Source of the DNA: an uncultured Bartonella sp.
GTDB taxonomy: Bacteria; Pseudomonadota; Alphaproteobacteria; Rhizobiales; Rhizobiaceae
DNA length: 64,000 bases
Assembly: GCF_945277285.1 (NCBI RefSeq)
Contig: NZ_CALYPR010000001.1
Location: 806,001-870,000, forward strand
Direction: 5' to 3'
Shown: piece after piece, positions 26,095 through 36,180 of the stretch
How positions within the stretch are numbered: the stretch's first letter is position 1
How the letters are laid out: each line of letters starts with the position of its first letter
Position numbers and translations under genes: made by a program
Notes under the pieces: model-generated
What the model was told of the DNA's origin: nothing
The model's database searches: none
What the model saw: the letters and a program-made list of their open reading frames with translations, nothing else

Positions 26095-26810
26095 GCGATC
26101 TCCCCCCTTTTGCGCATCAACTCTTCAACCTTGCCGATCATCTCAATTGTACCAACTGTATACCAGTTGCCATCCAAGGGAAATCCATAAAGACGGCTTT
26201 TAGAAATAGCCTGATCAAAATAAAGATTGAGCGATTGCGGTTCAATTTTTGCCAAAGAAAAAATTTCCGGTCTTGTAATGAGTGCTCCACCGTAAATGAC
26301 CGCCTCGGTCGAATTTAATGGCGCACGGATAAGCTTTTGTCCCTCGCCAACCAGAAAGTCACCCCGTTCGGGCCCGGCCGCTTGTTGACGTTTGACGGTC
26401 ATAAGCAACATATCCATTTTTTCAGGATCAAATACATCAGCCATTGCCTGCAAGGTTGGCTCTCCATGATCGACCCAGAATGTATCGGCATTCAAAACAA
26501 AAAACGGATTATCTCCTAAAAGCGACAAAGCTTTCACCACGCCGCCAGCGGAATCAAGAAGCTCGGCACGTTCGTCAGAAATAGTCACATGCGGTTTTTT
26601 GCGGCTTTCAACATGGCTTTCTATTGAATCGGCAAGATAATGGACATTGACCACCGCTTCCTCGACACCCACTTTTTCAAGTGCATCAAGAGCACGGTTT
26701 AGCAGACTTCGACCGGCAATTTTAACGAGCGGTTTCGGTGTTTTAAAAGTCAATGGCCGCATACGGGTGCCAAGCCCCGCCGCAAGCACCATAGCATGTG
26801 TCAGTTTCAT
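26091..26810 (-). CDS. murU: MurNAc-1-phosphate uridylyltransferase (MurU-like)
   Basis: This 239-residue sugar-1-phosphate nucleotidyltransferase has the pyrophosphorylase motif LAAGLGTRMRPLT at about residues 9-21, then PKPLVKIAG, and FVLNADTFW near residue 104. The small size and the fact that it is encoded directly after an AmgK-type sugar kinase point to MurU, which turns MurNAc-1-phosphate into UDP-MurNAc in the cell-wall recycling route that bypasses fosfomycin-sensitive MurA. The start chosen is ATG 26810, four bases after the stop of the upstream gene; the longer frame begins with TTG 26825 and is less likely. Other sugar-1-phosphates cannot be excluded by sequence alone. Confidence 0.85.
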   Translation of the reverse strand: MKLTHAMVLAAGLGTRMRPLTFKTPKPLVKIAGRSLLNRALDALEKVGVEEAVVNVHYLADSIESHVESRKKPHVTISDERAELLDSAGGVVKALSLLGDNPFFVLNADTFWVDHGEPTLQAMADVFDPEKMDMLLMTVKRQQAAGPERGDFLVGEGQKLIRAPLNSTEAVIYGGALITRPEIFSLAKIEPQSLNLYFDQAISKSRLYGFPLDGNWYTVGTIEMIGKVEELMRKRGEIA

Positions 26811-26814
26811 TTTT

Positions 26815-28302
26815 TCACTCTTCAATCAATTTTGCCGCAAGATAGAATTGACGCAAAGATGACAGAGCCGGATGTTCAAGATTGCGTTTCAAATAATCGC
26901 GGCAATGCGGCAAATATTTCAAATAGCCTGGTTTGCCATCACGTTGGTCAAGACGGACAAAAATACCAAGAATTTTCGATATACGTTGCGCGCCCGCAAT
27001 CGCATAGACGAGTTTGAATTGCTCTTCGTCAAAGGGGCGAGCATCCTTTCTGCGTGCCTGACAATAAGCCTCAATAATATTTTTCTCCAACGATTTACTT
27101 ATAGCAACACGGGCATCTTGTGCCAGTGAAACAACGTCATAGGCTGTCGGGCCAATTTGGCCATCCTGAAAATCGATGAGACCAAGTTTTGCCAGGCCCT
27201 GTTCATTTTCCCGCCAGATAATATTGGGTGAATGATAATCACGCATAACCAAACTTGATTCCGACTGCTCGAAAATTTTAAAGAACGACTCCCAGACTTT
27301 GAAAAACGCTTCCTTTATAGCGTCATCTGCAGGGGCTTGCCCGACATAAGGCAAATACCAATCGAGAAGCAGGGAAATTTCGGCTTGCAAAACGCCTCTA
27401 TCGTAATGCGGTATATCAAGGGTCAAATCCTTGTATTGATGGTGCTCTGGCCAATCTTTTTGATGGAAAGAAGAAAGCAACCGTCCCGATTCAATATAGC
27501 GATGCTCGATCGGTTTACGATTTTTATCCAATAGACCGTCACGCCCCAGATCATCAGTGATAAGAAAACCGTTTTGCAAATCTTGCGCAGCAATTTTCGG
27601 TGCAACAAAACCGTTTTCCAAAATCAGCCGGTCGATGCCGACAAACTGGCTAATCGATGTAGCAAGATGGGCTATCTCGGCATAAGATTGTCCTGTTTTT
27701 TCAGGCATTTCCATTTCCGGTGCATTCATCAATACTTCGTGGCTATGCTTGCCATAAATGAGCTCGTAAGAGCGGGCCGATGCATCACCGGTAAAATAAC
27801 GCCGCTTGACGTTTGCCCGACCATTATTCTTCAAAAAATCGCGTATTTGTAGCGACCGTTTTAATCTTGCTGCCGCCTGCCCTTCGGCTTCAACCGTCAC
27901 TTGCCGCCCATTTGCCTGATGTTCGAGAAATACGGAAAAATTGGCGTTTTGCAGAGCCCCTTCTGCTTTTTCCGGCCATTCGACAAGAAGAACGCCGCTT
28001 TTTAATGCTTCCGCAAAACCAAGTTCATCAATTTCTTCCGGCTCGTTAATGCGATAAAGATCGGCATGGTTAAGAGAAAATCTCGGCAAATCATAGACCT
28101 GAACAAGTGTAAAGGTCGGGCTTGGAACCTCCATCATATCATCATCGGCAAGAGTGCGGATAATCGACCGTGAAAGAGAAGTTTTACCAGCGCCGAGATC
28201 CCCTCTGAGAGTGACCAAATCGCCTTTTTTTAATGCCAGTGCGAAATCTTCACCAAAGCGTTCTGTCGCTTTTTCATCGGCAAGAAATAAACTGAAAATC
28301 AT
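26815..28302 (-). CDS. tsaE: TsaE-AmgK fusion: t6A ATPase plus sugar kinase
   Basis: This 495-residue protein joins two domains. Residues 1-150 are TsaE, with P-loop G-D-L-G-A-G-K-T at 34-41 and the PSPTFTLVQVYD segment near residue 61; TsaE is the ATPase of the complex that makes the t6A tRNA modification. Residues about 170-495 form an aminoglycoside-phosphotransferase-like kinase with catalytic VMRDYHSPNIIW near residue 350 and the metal-binding LIDFQDG near residue 372, as in AmgK, the anomeric MurNAc/GlcNAc kinase of wall recycling. This fusion is established in Rhizobiales annotation. Its start overlaps the divL stop by 4 bases, and murU follows, so the kinase and uridylyltransferase steps are adjacent. 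Confidence 0.92.
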   Translation of the reverse strand: MIFSLFLADEKATERFGEDFALALKKGDLVTLRGDLGAGKTSLSRSIIRTLADDDMMEVPSPTFTLVQVYDLPRFSLNHADLYRINEPEEIDELGFAEALKSGVLLVEWPEKAEGALQNANFSVFLEHQANGRQVTVEAEGQAAARLKRSLQIRDFLKNNGRANVKRRYFTGDASARSYELIYGKHSHEVLMNAPEMEMPEKTGQSYAEIAHLATSISQFVGIDRLILENGFVAPKIAAQDLQNGFLITDDLGRDGLLDKNRKPIEHRYIESGRLLSSFHQKDWPEHHQYKDLTLDIPHYDRGVLQAEISLLLDWYLPYVGQAPADDAIKEAFFKVWESFFKIFEQSESSLVMRDYHSPNIIWRENEQGLAKLGLIDFQDGQIGPTAYDVVSLAQDARVAISKSLEKNIIEAYCQARRKDARPFDEEQFKLVYAIAGAQRISKILGIFVRLDQRDGKPGYLKYLPHCRDYLKRNLEHPALSSLRQFYLAAKLIEE

Positions 28303-30764
28303 TCTGTTTCCCCTGATTTAAGCAACTTTTCGCTGACGGAACGCGTGATCGGAAAACGGCAGGAAACGGTGGTTCCCTCGGTTCGCCCAGTTTCAATTGC
28401 AACGCTGCCACCGTGAAGTTCGACAAAGCTTTTAACAATCGAAAGGCCGAGGCCCGCACCCGCACGCGAACCATGATGAGCATGAGAAGAAAACCGTTTG
28501 AAAACGGTATCAAGAATTTCGTCGGGAATGCCACACCCATTATCATGCACAGAAAAGACAATATCTTGCCCGTCTTTTTTTGCGGCAAAGGTAATGACAC
28601 TGTTATCCGGCGCGAAATTGGCGGCATTGTTCAAGACATTGACAAAGATTTGGCGCAGTCTTGCTGAATCAGCCGGAATTGTCGTCAAACCCTCTTCAAT
28701 CTGTTCATCAATGATGACTGGACGACTTCCCAGACGTTCTTTTGTGCGCTCGGTTGCATAACCCATTGCATCTGCAATATCGACATCCTTGATATCAAGT
28801 TCCATGATTCCGGCATCAAGTTTGGCCAGATCCAGAATGTCATTAACAATATCAAGAAGCGCTCCTGATTCAGAGGCGATATGTTTAAGATATTCGTGCT
28901 GGCGCGAATTCAGTGGCCCAAAAAGTTCATTGCGCAACATGTCGGAAAAGCCGATAATATTAGTAAGGGGTGTGCGCAATTCATAGGATACATGGCGGAC
29001 AAATTCACTGCGCAATGCATCGGCACTACGCAAGGCTTCATTCTTTTCCTGTAATGCACGTGTGATATTGACCGTATCGGTTACATTGACAAAGGTCATC
29101 ATGGTTTGCGCATTCGGTAAAGGCACCAGCGCATAATCGAGAATAACGCCGCTTGTTAAATCCATCCGTCCTGAAATGGCGTCCCGATTTTCGCTAAAAC
29201 CGGTAATAAAGGCACCGAATGAATCCCAAGCATTGCTTGATGTCTTCTTTGTGCATTCTGCCTGAAGCTTTGAAATATGCGTACCTTCTACGGTAAGTTC
29301 TGTTGGTAGCGACCATAATTTTGCAAGTGCCGGATTGGACAGGCGCACACGTCCATCCGGTCCGAAAACTGCAACCCCTTCAGAAAGATGGTCAAGCGTT
29401 TCACCCTGCATTTCGATAAGGCTGTTATAACGACGCTCGAGATCGATTTTTTCAGTGAGATTTTCAAAAAGCCAGGTAACACCACCCTGTGGATGCGGGC
29501 TTGCCAACACTCTGAGTGTGCGGCCGTCGGGTAAATTCCAGATTTGCTGGCTGGGCTCACCAGACCGGTAAGCAGAAAAAAGTTCTTCCTTCCAACCACG
29601 CCAATCGGGCTTTTCGGCAATGATTCCCTCTTCCCGCAAGCGGTCGAGAAGCAAAGTATGGCTTGGCTCACTTTCAAGAAAAACCGTATCAAGCGGCCAG
29701 AGCGTTGCAAAAGCCTGATTGGCAAATTTGAGTTTCTGATTGGCGTCAAAAATGGCAACAGCTGTCGATATCTGATCCAGTGTTTCAGAATGTCCCCGCG
29801 CCATCCTTTTCATTTCTTCCGACAGCTCTTCCATGGCCGTAATGTCATGGGCAAATGTTGCAACCCCTTCGCCTGTCGACACTTCGGTAACCTCAAGAAG
29901 TCTACGGTCGCCTTGCACGATCGCATAGGCTGGCCCTTTAAAAAGGGGCTTGCTTTCAATAAGCCTCTGGCGGGTTGCTTCATTAAACAAAGAAACATCG
30001 GGGTGTTTTTCAGGATCATAACCACTGGCAATCCGGAATGCATGATTGGCAAAGAGAATCTTGCCATCCTTATCATTTAACCACACCGGCTCATCAAGCG
30101 CTTCGATAAGCACATTGCGCATGTCAAGCATTGTACGCATGAAGGCAGCATCTTTTTGAAGATGTGCAGCCTGTTCCTGCTGTTTCGATAGATCCTGAAA
30201 ACGCAAAATTACCGACGTGCCCGCAATGAGGCCGGTAGCTTCGACAAGTGTTTTCTGCTTCGTTTTTAGATAAAGATCAAAAGGGCGCGCATCTTGCCGT
30301 AAATGATTGAGTGATACATTAAGACCACCAAGTTCGGTTTCATCTAGCCATTTATTAAATTGTAATATGTCGTGAGCTTTCATATCGGGTTGGTCGAGCA
30401 CTGCCATATGACCAATAATCTTCGGGTGGGCTATAGGTGTATTCCATATAACGGCACATTGGTTTGTATGAGCCAAAAATCGTTCAAAATTATCCCATTC
30501 CTGCAAAAGATTTGAATGTTTTTGTCGGTCATCAGCCTTTCTCAAGCTGGAAAGACCTAAAAATTTGTCTAAAACAATGACAATGGCTGCAACAACAATC
30601 CCGCAAATCACTGTCATCTGAAGCCACAAACCACTATTTTTTGAAAATTCTTCAAAAGATGCTGCATCGCTCATCCGTGTTGTGGCAAAAAAACAGATAG
30701 AAGCAATAAAAGCAGAAAAAAATTCTGCTGATAATTTGGCTTTATATCCGCTTTTTGACTGCAA
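28299..30764 (-). CDS. divL: DivL-type PAS histidine-kinase-like cell-cycle protein
   Basis: This 821-residue protein has two N-terminal hydrophobic segments (about residues 12-28 and 48-66), a series of PAS-type domains through about residue 560, and a kinase-like core. The H-box reads FVRHVSYELRTPLTN, so the usual phospho-His is Tyr, at about residue 594 (codon TAT at 28985-28983), which is the hallmark of DivL. The HATPase domain has HDNGCGI and AGAGLGLSI and looks intact. DivL links DivK to CckA and so controls CtrA and cell-cycle asymmetry. The frame starts with TTG 30764, behind a GAGAAA site; ATG 30674 is an alternative that would lose the first hydrophobic segment. The stop overlaps tsaE. 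Confidence 0.9.
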   Translation of the reverse strand: MQSKSGYKAKLSAEFFSAFIASICFFATTRMSDAASFEEFSKNSGLWLQMTVICGIVVAAIVIVLDKFLGLSSLRKADDRQKHSNLLQEWDNFERFLAHTNQCAVIWNTPIAHPKIIGHMAVLDQPDMKAHDILQFNKWLDETELGGLNVSLNHLRQDARPFDLYLKTKQKTLVEATGLIAGTSVILRFQDLSKQQEQAAHLQKDAAFMRTMLDMRNVLIEALDEPVWLNDKDGKILFANHAFRIASGYDPEKHPDVSLFNEATRQRLIESKPLFKGPAYAIVQGDRRLLEVTEVSTGEGVATFAHDITAMEELSEEMKRMARGHSETLDQISTAVAIFDANQKLKFANQAFATLWPLDTVFLESEPSHTLLLDRLREEGIIAEKPDWRGWKEELFSAYRSGEPSQQIWNLPDGRTLRVLASPHPQGGVTWLFENLTEKIDLERRYNSLIEMQGETLDHLSEGVAVFGPDGRVRLSNPALAKLWSLPTELTVEGTHISKLQAECTKKTSSNAWDSFGAFITGFSENRDAISGRMDLTSGVILDYALVPLPNAQTMMTFVNVTDTVNITRALQEKNEALRSADALRSEFVRHVSYELRTPLTNIIGFSDMLRNELFGPLNSRQHEYLKHIASESGALLDIVNDILDLAKLDAGIMELDIKDVDIADAMGYATERTKERLGSRPVIIDEQIEEGLTTIPADSARLRQIFVNVLNNAANFAPDNSVITFAAKKDGQDIVFSVHDNGCGIPDEILDTVFKRFSSHAHHGSRAGAGLGLSIVKSFVELHGGSVAIETGRTEGTTVSCRFPITRSVSEKLLKSGETE

Positions 30765-30847
30765 AGTTTATTTCTCGAGCGCTGTTTGGACGAATCAATT
30801 TTTCATCATACATAGCCACGTTCTTGACGTGAAGTATATGGGAAAAA

Positions 30848-30881
30848 CAAAAGGCCGGGCAGCAAAGTACTCGACCTTTTT
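30848..30881 (-). terminator. Terminator of ahcY
   Basis: On the minus strand an imperfect stem (AAAAGGTCGAGT with CCCGGCCTTTT) ends in TTTTG. It lies just after the ahcY stop at 30904 and upstream of divL. Confidence 0.65.
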
Positions 30882-30903
30882 AAATTAAAGAAAAACCGGA
30901 ATT

Positions 30904-32301
30904 TTAATAACGATAACGATCCGGTTTATATGGACCTTCTACTGTTACACCAATATAGGCTGCTTGCTCTTCCGACAATTTGGTAAGTTTGACACCGAGA
31001 CGGTCAAGATGGAGTCGGGCGACTTTTTCATCAAGATGTTTAGGCAGAACATAAACTTCGTTCTTGTAGTTTTCACCACGGGTGAAAAGCTCGATCTGAG
31101 CCAATGTCTGATTGGTAAACGATGCTGACATGACAAAAGATGGATGACCTGTAGCGTTACCAAGATTGAGCAAACGGCCTTCCGAAAGCAGGATAATACG
31201 TTTTCCGTCAGGAAATGTAATCATATCGACTTGCGGTTTGATATTTGTCCATTTCAGGTTTTTCAGTGAAGCAACCTGAATTTCATTATCAAAGTGACCG
31301 ATATTGCCGATAATGCACATATCTTTGACGGCACGCATATGCTCCAGACGAACAATGTCACGGTTGCCAGTTGCTGTAATGATAATATCTGCTGTTGGTG
31401 CGGCATCTTCAAGAGTTACCACCTCATAGCCATCCATTGCCGCCTGAAGCGCACAAATCGGATCAACTTCGGTAACCTTAACTCGCGCACCGGCGCCCGA
31501 AAGCGACGCAGCACAGCCTTTACCAACATCACCATAGCCACAGACAATAGCAACTTTGCCAGCCATCATCACATCGGTACCACGACGGATACCGTCAACC
31601 AGCGATTCTTTACAGCCATAACGGTTGTCGAATTTGGATTTTGTTACACTGTCATTGACGTTGATTGCTGGAAAGGGAAGTAGCCCTTGTTCCTGCAGAT
31701 GATAGAGACGGTGAACACCTGTCGTTGTCTCTTCTGTCACACCTTTGATCGCTGCACGCTGGCGGGTAAAGAAACCAGGCGTTTCTTTCATGCGTTTCTT
31801 GATTTGGGCAAAAAAGATTGCCTCTTCTTCGGATTCCGGCTTTGAAAGAACATCCTCGCCATCTTCAGCGCGGGCACCAGTCAAGATGTAAGCTGTTGCA
31901 TCGCCACCATCATCAAGAATCATATTGGAAGGTTTGCCATCCGGCCATTGAAAAATAGCGTCGGTATAGCTCCAATATTGCTCAAGTGTCTCGCCCTTAA
32001 TAGCAAAAACCGGCGTACCACCGGCAGCAATGGCGGCAGCAGCATGATCCTGGGTAGAAAAAATATTACATGAAGCCCAACGCAAATCCGCACCAATCAT
32101 TTTCAACGTTTCAATGAGAACGGCCGTTTGAATGGTCATATGTAACGAGCCGGAAATGCGGGCACCTCTTAGCGGTTGGGATGAACCGAATTCCTCACGA
32201 CAGGCCATCAAACCCGGCATTTCGGTTTCAGCAATATCAAGTTCCTTACGACCATAGTCAGCGAGATTAATATCCTTGATAATATATTCTTTAGCAGCCA
32301 T
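30904..32301 (-). CDS. ahcY: Adenosylhomocysteinase
   Basis: This 465-residue enzyme is the long form with the bacterial insert near residues 150-190. The NAD-binding glycine motif is [15 protein letters not shown] near residue 260, with the substrate region [15 protein letters not shown] near residue 83 and the C-terminal LDRLGVKLT and PYKPDRYRY end. It splits S-adenosylhomocysteine into adenosine and homocysteine and so relieves product inhibition of methyltransferases. A strong AAGGAG ribosome site precedes ATG 32301. A perfect inverted repeat upstream is the likely operator, and a terminator follows. The gene is divergent from rmlA. Confidence 0.97.
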   Translation of the reverse strand: MAAKEYIIKDINLADYGRKELDIAETEMPGLMACREEFGSSQPLRGARISGSLHMTIQTAVLIETLKMIGADLRWASCNIFSTQDHAAAAIAAGGTPVFAIKGETLEQYWSYTDAIFQWPDGKPSNMILDDGGDATAYILTGARAEDGEDVLSKPESEEEAIFFAQIKKRMKETPGFFTRQRAAIKGVTEETTTGVHRLYHLQEQGLLPFPAINVNDSVTKSKFDNRYGCKESLVDGIRRGTDVMMAGKVAIVCGYGDVGKGCAASLSGAGARVKVTEVDPICALQAAMDGYEVVTLEDAAPTADIIITATGNRDIVRLEHMRAVKDMCIIGNIGHFDNEIQVASLKNLKWTNIKPQVDMITFPDGKRIILLSEGRLLNLGNATGHPSFVMSASFTNQTLAQIELFTRGENYKNEVYVLPKHLDEKVARLHLDRLGVKLTKLSEEQAAYIGVTVEGPYKPDRYRY

Positions 32302-32624
32302 CGTGCACTCCTTGAAAATTTTCAGCTTCCAGTGATGTAACAGATGTCACCTAAGAGCGCAATAAAGATATAAAGAACTCTTTATATCCGTGTTAAAATA
32401 AAATTTATGCGCAAAATTAACAAACTTTTTAAAGTGGACAAAAAAACCGCGAGAAGTTATTAACTTCATTTATTATGGTGTCGATTTTCCTTCGGTTCCA
32501 TCAGCAAAATCCGAGGAAAAGATGGTTGATAAAATTATCTTTGCCCTGCTGTAAGTTGTGACGTAGAGGGTATAAAAATCTATCAGATAAACAGTAAAGA
32601 GCGATGTAACAAGGATAACAGAGT
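32302..32624. promoter_or_regulatory. Divergent ahcY / rmlA control region
   Basis: A 323-bp region between two divergent genes. It holds the ahcY leader and the operator-like repeat at 32367-32388, and the rmlA promoter region near 32540-32610, with an AAGGA ribosome site close to the rmlA start. No riboswitch fold known to me was recognised. Confidence 0.6.
32367..32388. promoter_or_regulatory. Perfect inverted repeat upstream of ahcY, possible SahR-type operator
   Basis: The arms are GATATAAAG at 32367-32375 and CTTTATATC at 32380-32388, with a 4-base spacer, 66-87 bases upstream of the ahcY start. The size and place suit an ArsR-family regulator site such as that proposed for the S-adenosylhomocysteine-responsive SahR, which controls ahcY in several proteobacteria. 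The link to SahR is an inference. Confidence 0.6.
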
Positions 32625-33506
32625 ATGAAGGGAATTATTCTTGCCGGGGGCAGTGGAACAAGACTTTACCCGGCTACTTTGGGAATATCAAAGCAACTTT
32701 TACCAATCTATGATAAGCCAATGATCTATTATCCGCTGGGCGTCATGATGCTTGCGGGTATTCGCGATATTCTTGTTATTTCAACACCACGAGATCTACC
32801 GTTGTTTCATCAATTGCTGGGCGATGGCAGTGTTTATGGCATTTCCTTTTCCTATGCTGAACAAGCCCACCCCAATGGTCTTGCTGAAGCTTTTATCATT
32901 GGTAAAGATTTTATTGGAACAGATTCCGTATCGCTGGTGCTTGGCGACAATATCTTCTTCGGTCATGGTCTTGCTCGTCAATTGGACAAAGCAAAATCTT
33001 ATAAAGGCGGTGCAACCGTTTTTGCTTACCGCGTTGATGATCCGGAACGCTATGGCGTTGTGAGCTTTGATAAAGAAACAGGAATGGCAAAATCACTTGT
33101 CGAAAAACCGGAAAATCCTCTTTCCAATTGGGCCGTCACAGGACTGTATTTCTATGATAATGATGTCGTTGCGTTTGCACGTGATTTAAAACCATCTGCA
33201 CGTGGTGAACTTGAAATTACCGATATCAATCGTTTATACTTGGCAGAAAAGCGTTTGCAGGTCGTTCGTCTTGGACGTGGCTATGCGTGGCTCGATACAG
33301 GAACGCATGACAGTTTGCACGATGCATCTGCTTATGTTCGTGCAATTGAAAAACGGCAGGGCATTAAGGTGATGTGTCCGGAAGAAATCGCTTATGAAGC
33401 GGGCTATTTAACAGCCGAACAAGTTTTGCAACGTGCCGATCACCTTGGTAAAACTGGCTACGCCGACTATTTGAGACGTCTTGTTACGGAGATTGGTAAT
33501 GATTGA
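32625..33506 (+). CDS. rmlA: Glucose-1-phosphate thymidylyltransferase
   Basis: This 293-residue nucleotidyltransferase has the signature [20 protein letters not shown] at about residues 8-27, the metal-binding [10 protein letters not shown] near residue 107, VEKPENP near residue 160 and the [10 protein letters not shown] segment near residue 223, all typical of RmlA. It makes dTDP-glucose from dTTP and glucose-1-phosphate, the first step of dTDP-rhamnose synthesis and of the dTDP-3-acetamido sugar made by the glycan cluster further on. It begins the rmlACBD operon, with AAGGA upstream, and overlaps rmlC by 8 bases. Confidence 0.96.
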   Translation: MKGIILAGGSGTRLYPATLGISKQLLPIYDKPMIYYPLGVMMLAGIRDILVISTPRDLPLFHQLLGDGSVYGISFSYAEQAHPNGLAEAFIIGKDFIGTDSVSLVLGDNIFFGHGLARQLDKAKSYKGGATVFAYRVDDPERYGVVSFDKETGMAKSLVEKPENPLSNWAVTGLYFYDNDVVAFARDLKPSARGELEITDINRLYLAEKRLQVVRLGRGYAWLDTGTHDSLHDASAYVRAIEKRQGIKVMCPEEIAYEAGYLTAEQVLQRADHLGKTGYADYLRRLVTEIGND

Positions 33507-34071
33507 AGTCAAAAAAACACCCATTCCCGGCGTCTTAACAATACATCCCAAAAAAATCGGCGATGATCGCGGTTACTTTTCTGAAACTTATAATGCAAAA
33601 GAATTTGCACAACACGGTATTAGGGATGTTTTTGTTCAGGATAACCAATCTTATTCTGCAAAAGCAGGTGTTTTGCGCGGGCTTCACTATCAGCTTAATC
33701 CACATGCACAAACGAAACTCATTCGTGTCACACGTGGACGTGTGTTTGATGTAGTTGTTGACATTAGGCGAGGCGCACCAACTTTTCTTAAATGGATTAG
33801 TTTCGAACTTTCAACCGACAGATGGTGTCAATTGTATATACCTATTGGTTTCGCCCATGGTTTTTTAACTCTAGAAGACGATTGTGAGTGTATTTATAAA
33901 GTGACAGATTTTTACGCACCCGAGTGTGACCGCTCCATCCGTTTTGACGACCCCGATATCGGTATTAAATGGCCTGTCGACCTTACTCACGTCCAACTTT
34001 CTGAAAAAGACAAACGAGCACCTTTTGTTAAAGACGCCGAACTTTTTGATTTTGCGGAGATGACAAAGTGA
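33499..34071 (+). CDS. rmlC: dTDP-4-dehydrorhamnose 3,5-epimerase
   Basis: With ATG 33499 this cupin-fold enzyme is 190 residues, the usual length. It shows [11 protein letters not shown] near residue 22, FVQDNQSYS near residue 44 and the catalytic-histidine segment GVLRGLHYQ near residue 58, followed by [12 protein letters not shown] near residue 118. It converts dTDP-4-keto-6-deoxyglucose to the 4-keto-rhamnose form. GGAG lies 7 bases upstream of the ATG, and the start overlaps rmlA by 8 bases. The TTG at 33481 in the same frame is less likely. Confidence 0.95.
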   Translation: MIEVKKTPIPGVLTIHPKKIGDDRGYFSETYNAKEFAQHGIRDVFVQDNQSYSAKAGVLRGLHYQLNPHAQTKLIRVTRGRVFDVVVDIRRGAPTFLKWISFELSTDRWCQLYIPIGFAHGFLTLEDDCECIYKVTDFYAPECDRSIRFDDPDIGIKWPVDLTHVQLSEKDKRAPFVKDAELFDFAEMTK

Positions 34072-35102
34072 GAATTTTGGTAACCGGTGGTGCAGGTTTC
34101 ATTGGTTCGGCTTTATGCCGTCACCTTGTTGGCAAGGGGTATGAAATCTATAATATTGATAAACTTACCTATGCAGGAAATCTGCAATCGTTAAAAACAA
34201 TTGCTGACAAGCCGAATTATCATTTCTATCACTTGGATATCTCTGATAGCGACGCAATTTTCCAAATTCTTAATAAAGAACAGATTGATGCCGTTATGCA
34301 TCTTGCTGCAGAAAGTCATGTGGACCGTTCCATTCTAGGGCCCTCTGCTTTTATCCAAACCAATATTGTTGGCACTTTTCATTTGCTTGAAGCGTCGCGC
34401 CGTTATTGGGAAAAACTACCATCGCAAAAAAAAGATGCCTTCCGCTTTCATCACATTTCTACTGATGAAGTATTTGGCGATCTACCATTCGACAGCGGAA
34501 TTTTTACAGAAAGCACGCCCTATAATCCCTCATCACCCTATTCGGCCTCAAAAGCATCATCCGACCATCTGGTTCGGGCATGGCACCATACTTATGGTTT
34601 GCCAACGTTAATATCCAACTGTTCCAACAATTACGGGCCATATCATTTTCCTGAAAAACTCATTCCGCTTGTTATTCTTTCTGCACTTGATGAAAAGCCT
34701 TTGCCAATTTATGGCGAGGGAAAGAACATCCGCGACTGGCTTTATGTTGAAGACCATGCACGCGCGCTTGAAACAATTGTCCGTCATGGCAAAGTGGGAG
34801 AGAGCTACAATGTCGGTGGTCATAATGAGAGAACCAATCTACAGGTTGTCGAAGCCATTTGTGATGTCCTTGACACTGTGAAGCCACGGGAGAATAAAAA
34901 ATCCTATCGTGAGCTCATTAGTTTTGTAAAAGATCGTGCCGGGCATGACAGGCGCTATGCTATTGATCCGACAAAAATTATGACCGAGCTCCATTGGAAG
35001 CCACAAGAAACGTTCGATACCGGTTTGAAAAAAACAGTTAAATGGTACTTGGATAATGCATGGTGGTGGCAGCCATTAAGAGAACGAGCAAAACTTGCTT
35101 AA
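34068..35102 (+). CDS. rmlB: dTDP-glucose 4,6-dehydratase
   Basis: This 344-residue short-chain dehydrogenase/reductase has the NAD-binding [10 protein letters not shown] at about residues 7-16, the catalytic STDEVFGDL near residue 131 and the [10 protein letters not shown] catalytic Tyr/Lys pair near residue 162, with [14 protein letters not shown] typical of RmlB. Its product, dTDP-4-keto-6-deoxyglucose, is the branch point to L-rhamnose (RmlC, RmlD) and to 3-acetamido-3,6-dideoxyhexose (the isomerase gene at 55179). It starts with GTG that overlaps the rmlC stop by 4 bases. Confidence 0.96.
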   Translation: MRILVTGGAGFIGSALCRHLVGKGYEIYNIDKLTYAGNLQSLKTIADKPNYHFYHLDISDSDAIFQILNKEQIDAVMHLAAESHVDRSILGPSAFIQTNIVGTFHLLEASRRYWEKLPSQKKDAFRFHHISTDEVFGDLPFDSGIFTESTPYNPSSPYSASKASSDHLVRAWHHTYGLPTLISNCSNNYGPYHFPEKLIPLVILSALDEKPLPIYGEGKNIRDWLYVEDHARALETIVRHGKVGESYNVGGHNERTNLQVVEAICDVLDTVKPRENKKSYRELISFVKDRAGHDRRYAIDPTKIMTELHWKPQETFDTGLKKTVKWYLDNAWWWQPLRERAKLA

Positions 35103-35112
35103 AAAGAAACCG

Positions 35113-36000
35113 ATGATGAAAATTCTGGTGACTGGTAAAAATGGTCAAGTCGCGCAAGCTATGCTTGAACAAGCAAGCGATAACATAAAAATTGTTGCAC
35201 TCGGACGGCCCGAACTTGATATTACCAATAAGTCTTCGATTGCAAAAGCAGTTCTTACTCATAAACCGGATATCATTGTCAATGCAGCAGCCTATACTGC
35301 CGTCGACAAGGCAGAAAGCGAGGTTGAGCTTGCTTTTAAAATAAATCGTGATGGTGCCCGAAATGTTGCCGAGGTTGCAAAAGATAATAACCTGCCTATT
35401 ATTCACCTCTCGACAGACTATGTTTTCAACGGCCAAAAAGAAGAAGGCTATAAAGAGGATGACGCGCCCGGCCCGCTCAACGTTTATGGCCTTTCCAAAC
35501 TGGAAGGTGAATGGGCGGTAAAAGAGGCTAATCCCGATCATGTGATTTTGCGAACTGCATGGGTTTATAGTCGATACGGTAATAATTTCGTCAAAACGAT
35601 GCTGAAGCTAGCAGGAACACGTGATGAGATCAGCGTTGTATGCGACCAATGGGGCACGCCAACCAGTGCTGATTTTATCGCTGATAATATTATTGAGCTT
35701 TGTAAACAGATAAAAGAAAAAAAGCCGCTAGAAAACTGGCGAGGCGTTTTTCATCTGGTGCCTAACGGAAAGACAAACTGGGCTGATTTCGCGCAAAAAA
35801 TATTTTCTCTTGCGAAAAACAATCATCAGATAGTTCCAGTTCTACACATGATAAGTTCGTGCGAATATCCTATCATTGCAAAGCGACCGAAATTTTCGAT
35901 TATGAAAAATCATCTTTTCAAGATGCGCTTCGGCCTCACGTTCAACGACTGGGAAAGCTATTTTCCGACTGTATTTGCAAAGCTTCAGAATAAATCATAA
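35113..36000 (+). CDS. rmlD: dTDP-4-dehydrorhamnose reductase
   Basis: This 295-residue reductase, with start ATG 35113, has the NAD(P)-binding loop LVTGKNGQVAQ near residue 4, YTAVDKAESE near residue 64, HLSTDYVFNG near residue 97 and YGLSKLEGE near residue 123, as in RmlD. It completes dTDP-L-rhamnose. The frame extends upstream to a TTG at 35095 inside rmlB, which is less likely. It ends the operon; the next gene on the other strand begins 180 bp away. There is no clear terminator in the gap. Confidence 0.95.
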   Translation: MMKILVTGKNGQVAQAMLEQASDNIKIVALGRPELDITNKSSIAKAVLTHKPDIIVNAAAYTAVDKAESEVELAFKINRDGARNVAEVAKDNNLPIIHLSTDYVFNGQKEEGYKEDDAPGPLNVYGLSKLEGEWAVKEANPDHVILRTAWVYSRYGNNFVKTMLKLAGTRDEISVVCDQWGTPTSADFIADNIIELCKQIKEKKPLENWRGVFHLVPNGKTNWADFAQKIFSLAKNNHQIVPVLHMISSCEYPIIAKRPKFSIMKNHLFKMRFGLTFNDWESYFPTVFAKLQNKS

Positions 36001-36180
36001 TTGTTTAGCATATCTTTTTCTTTTACAAAAAACCAAACATTTCCATCAATCAGAGTATGAAGTATTTTTTCCTATAAGTATATGATTGAAAGACTGTTAT
36101 TAAGTTAAACAATAATGGGACAGAACCTGCATCTTTTGAAATTCAAACTTAATATCATCTCGTATCAGAATAAAAAACAC

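Noticed and set aside
32302-32366. SAH or SAM riboswitch in the ahcY leader
   Set aside because: No matching fold could be drawn; the clear signal is the symmetric operator-like repeat.
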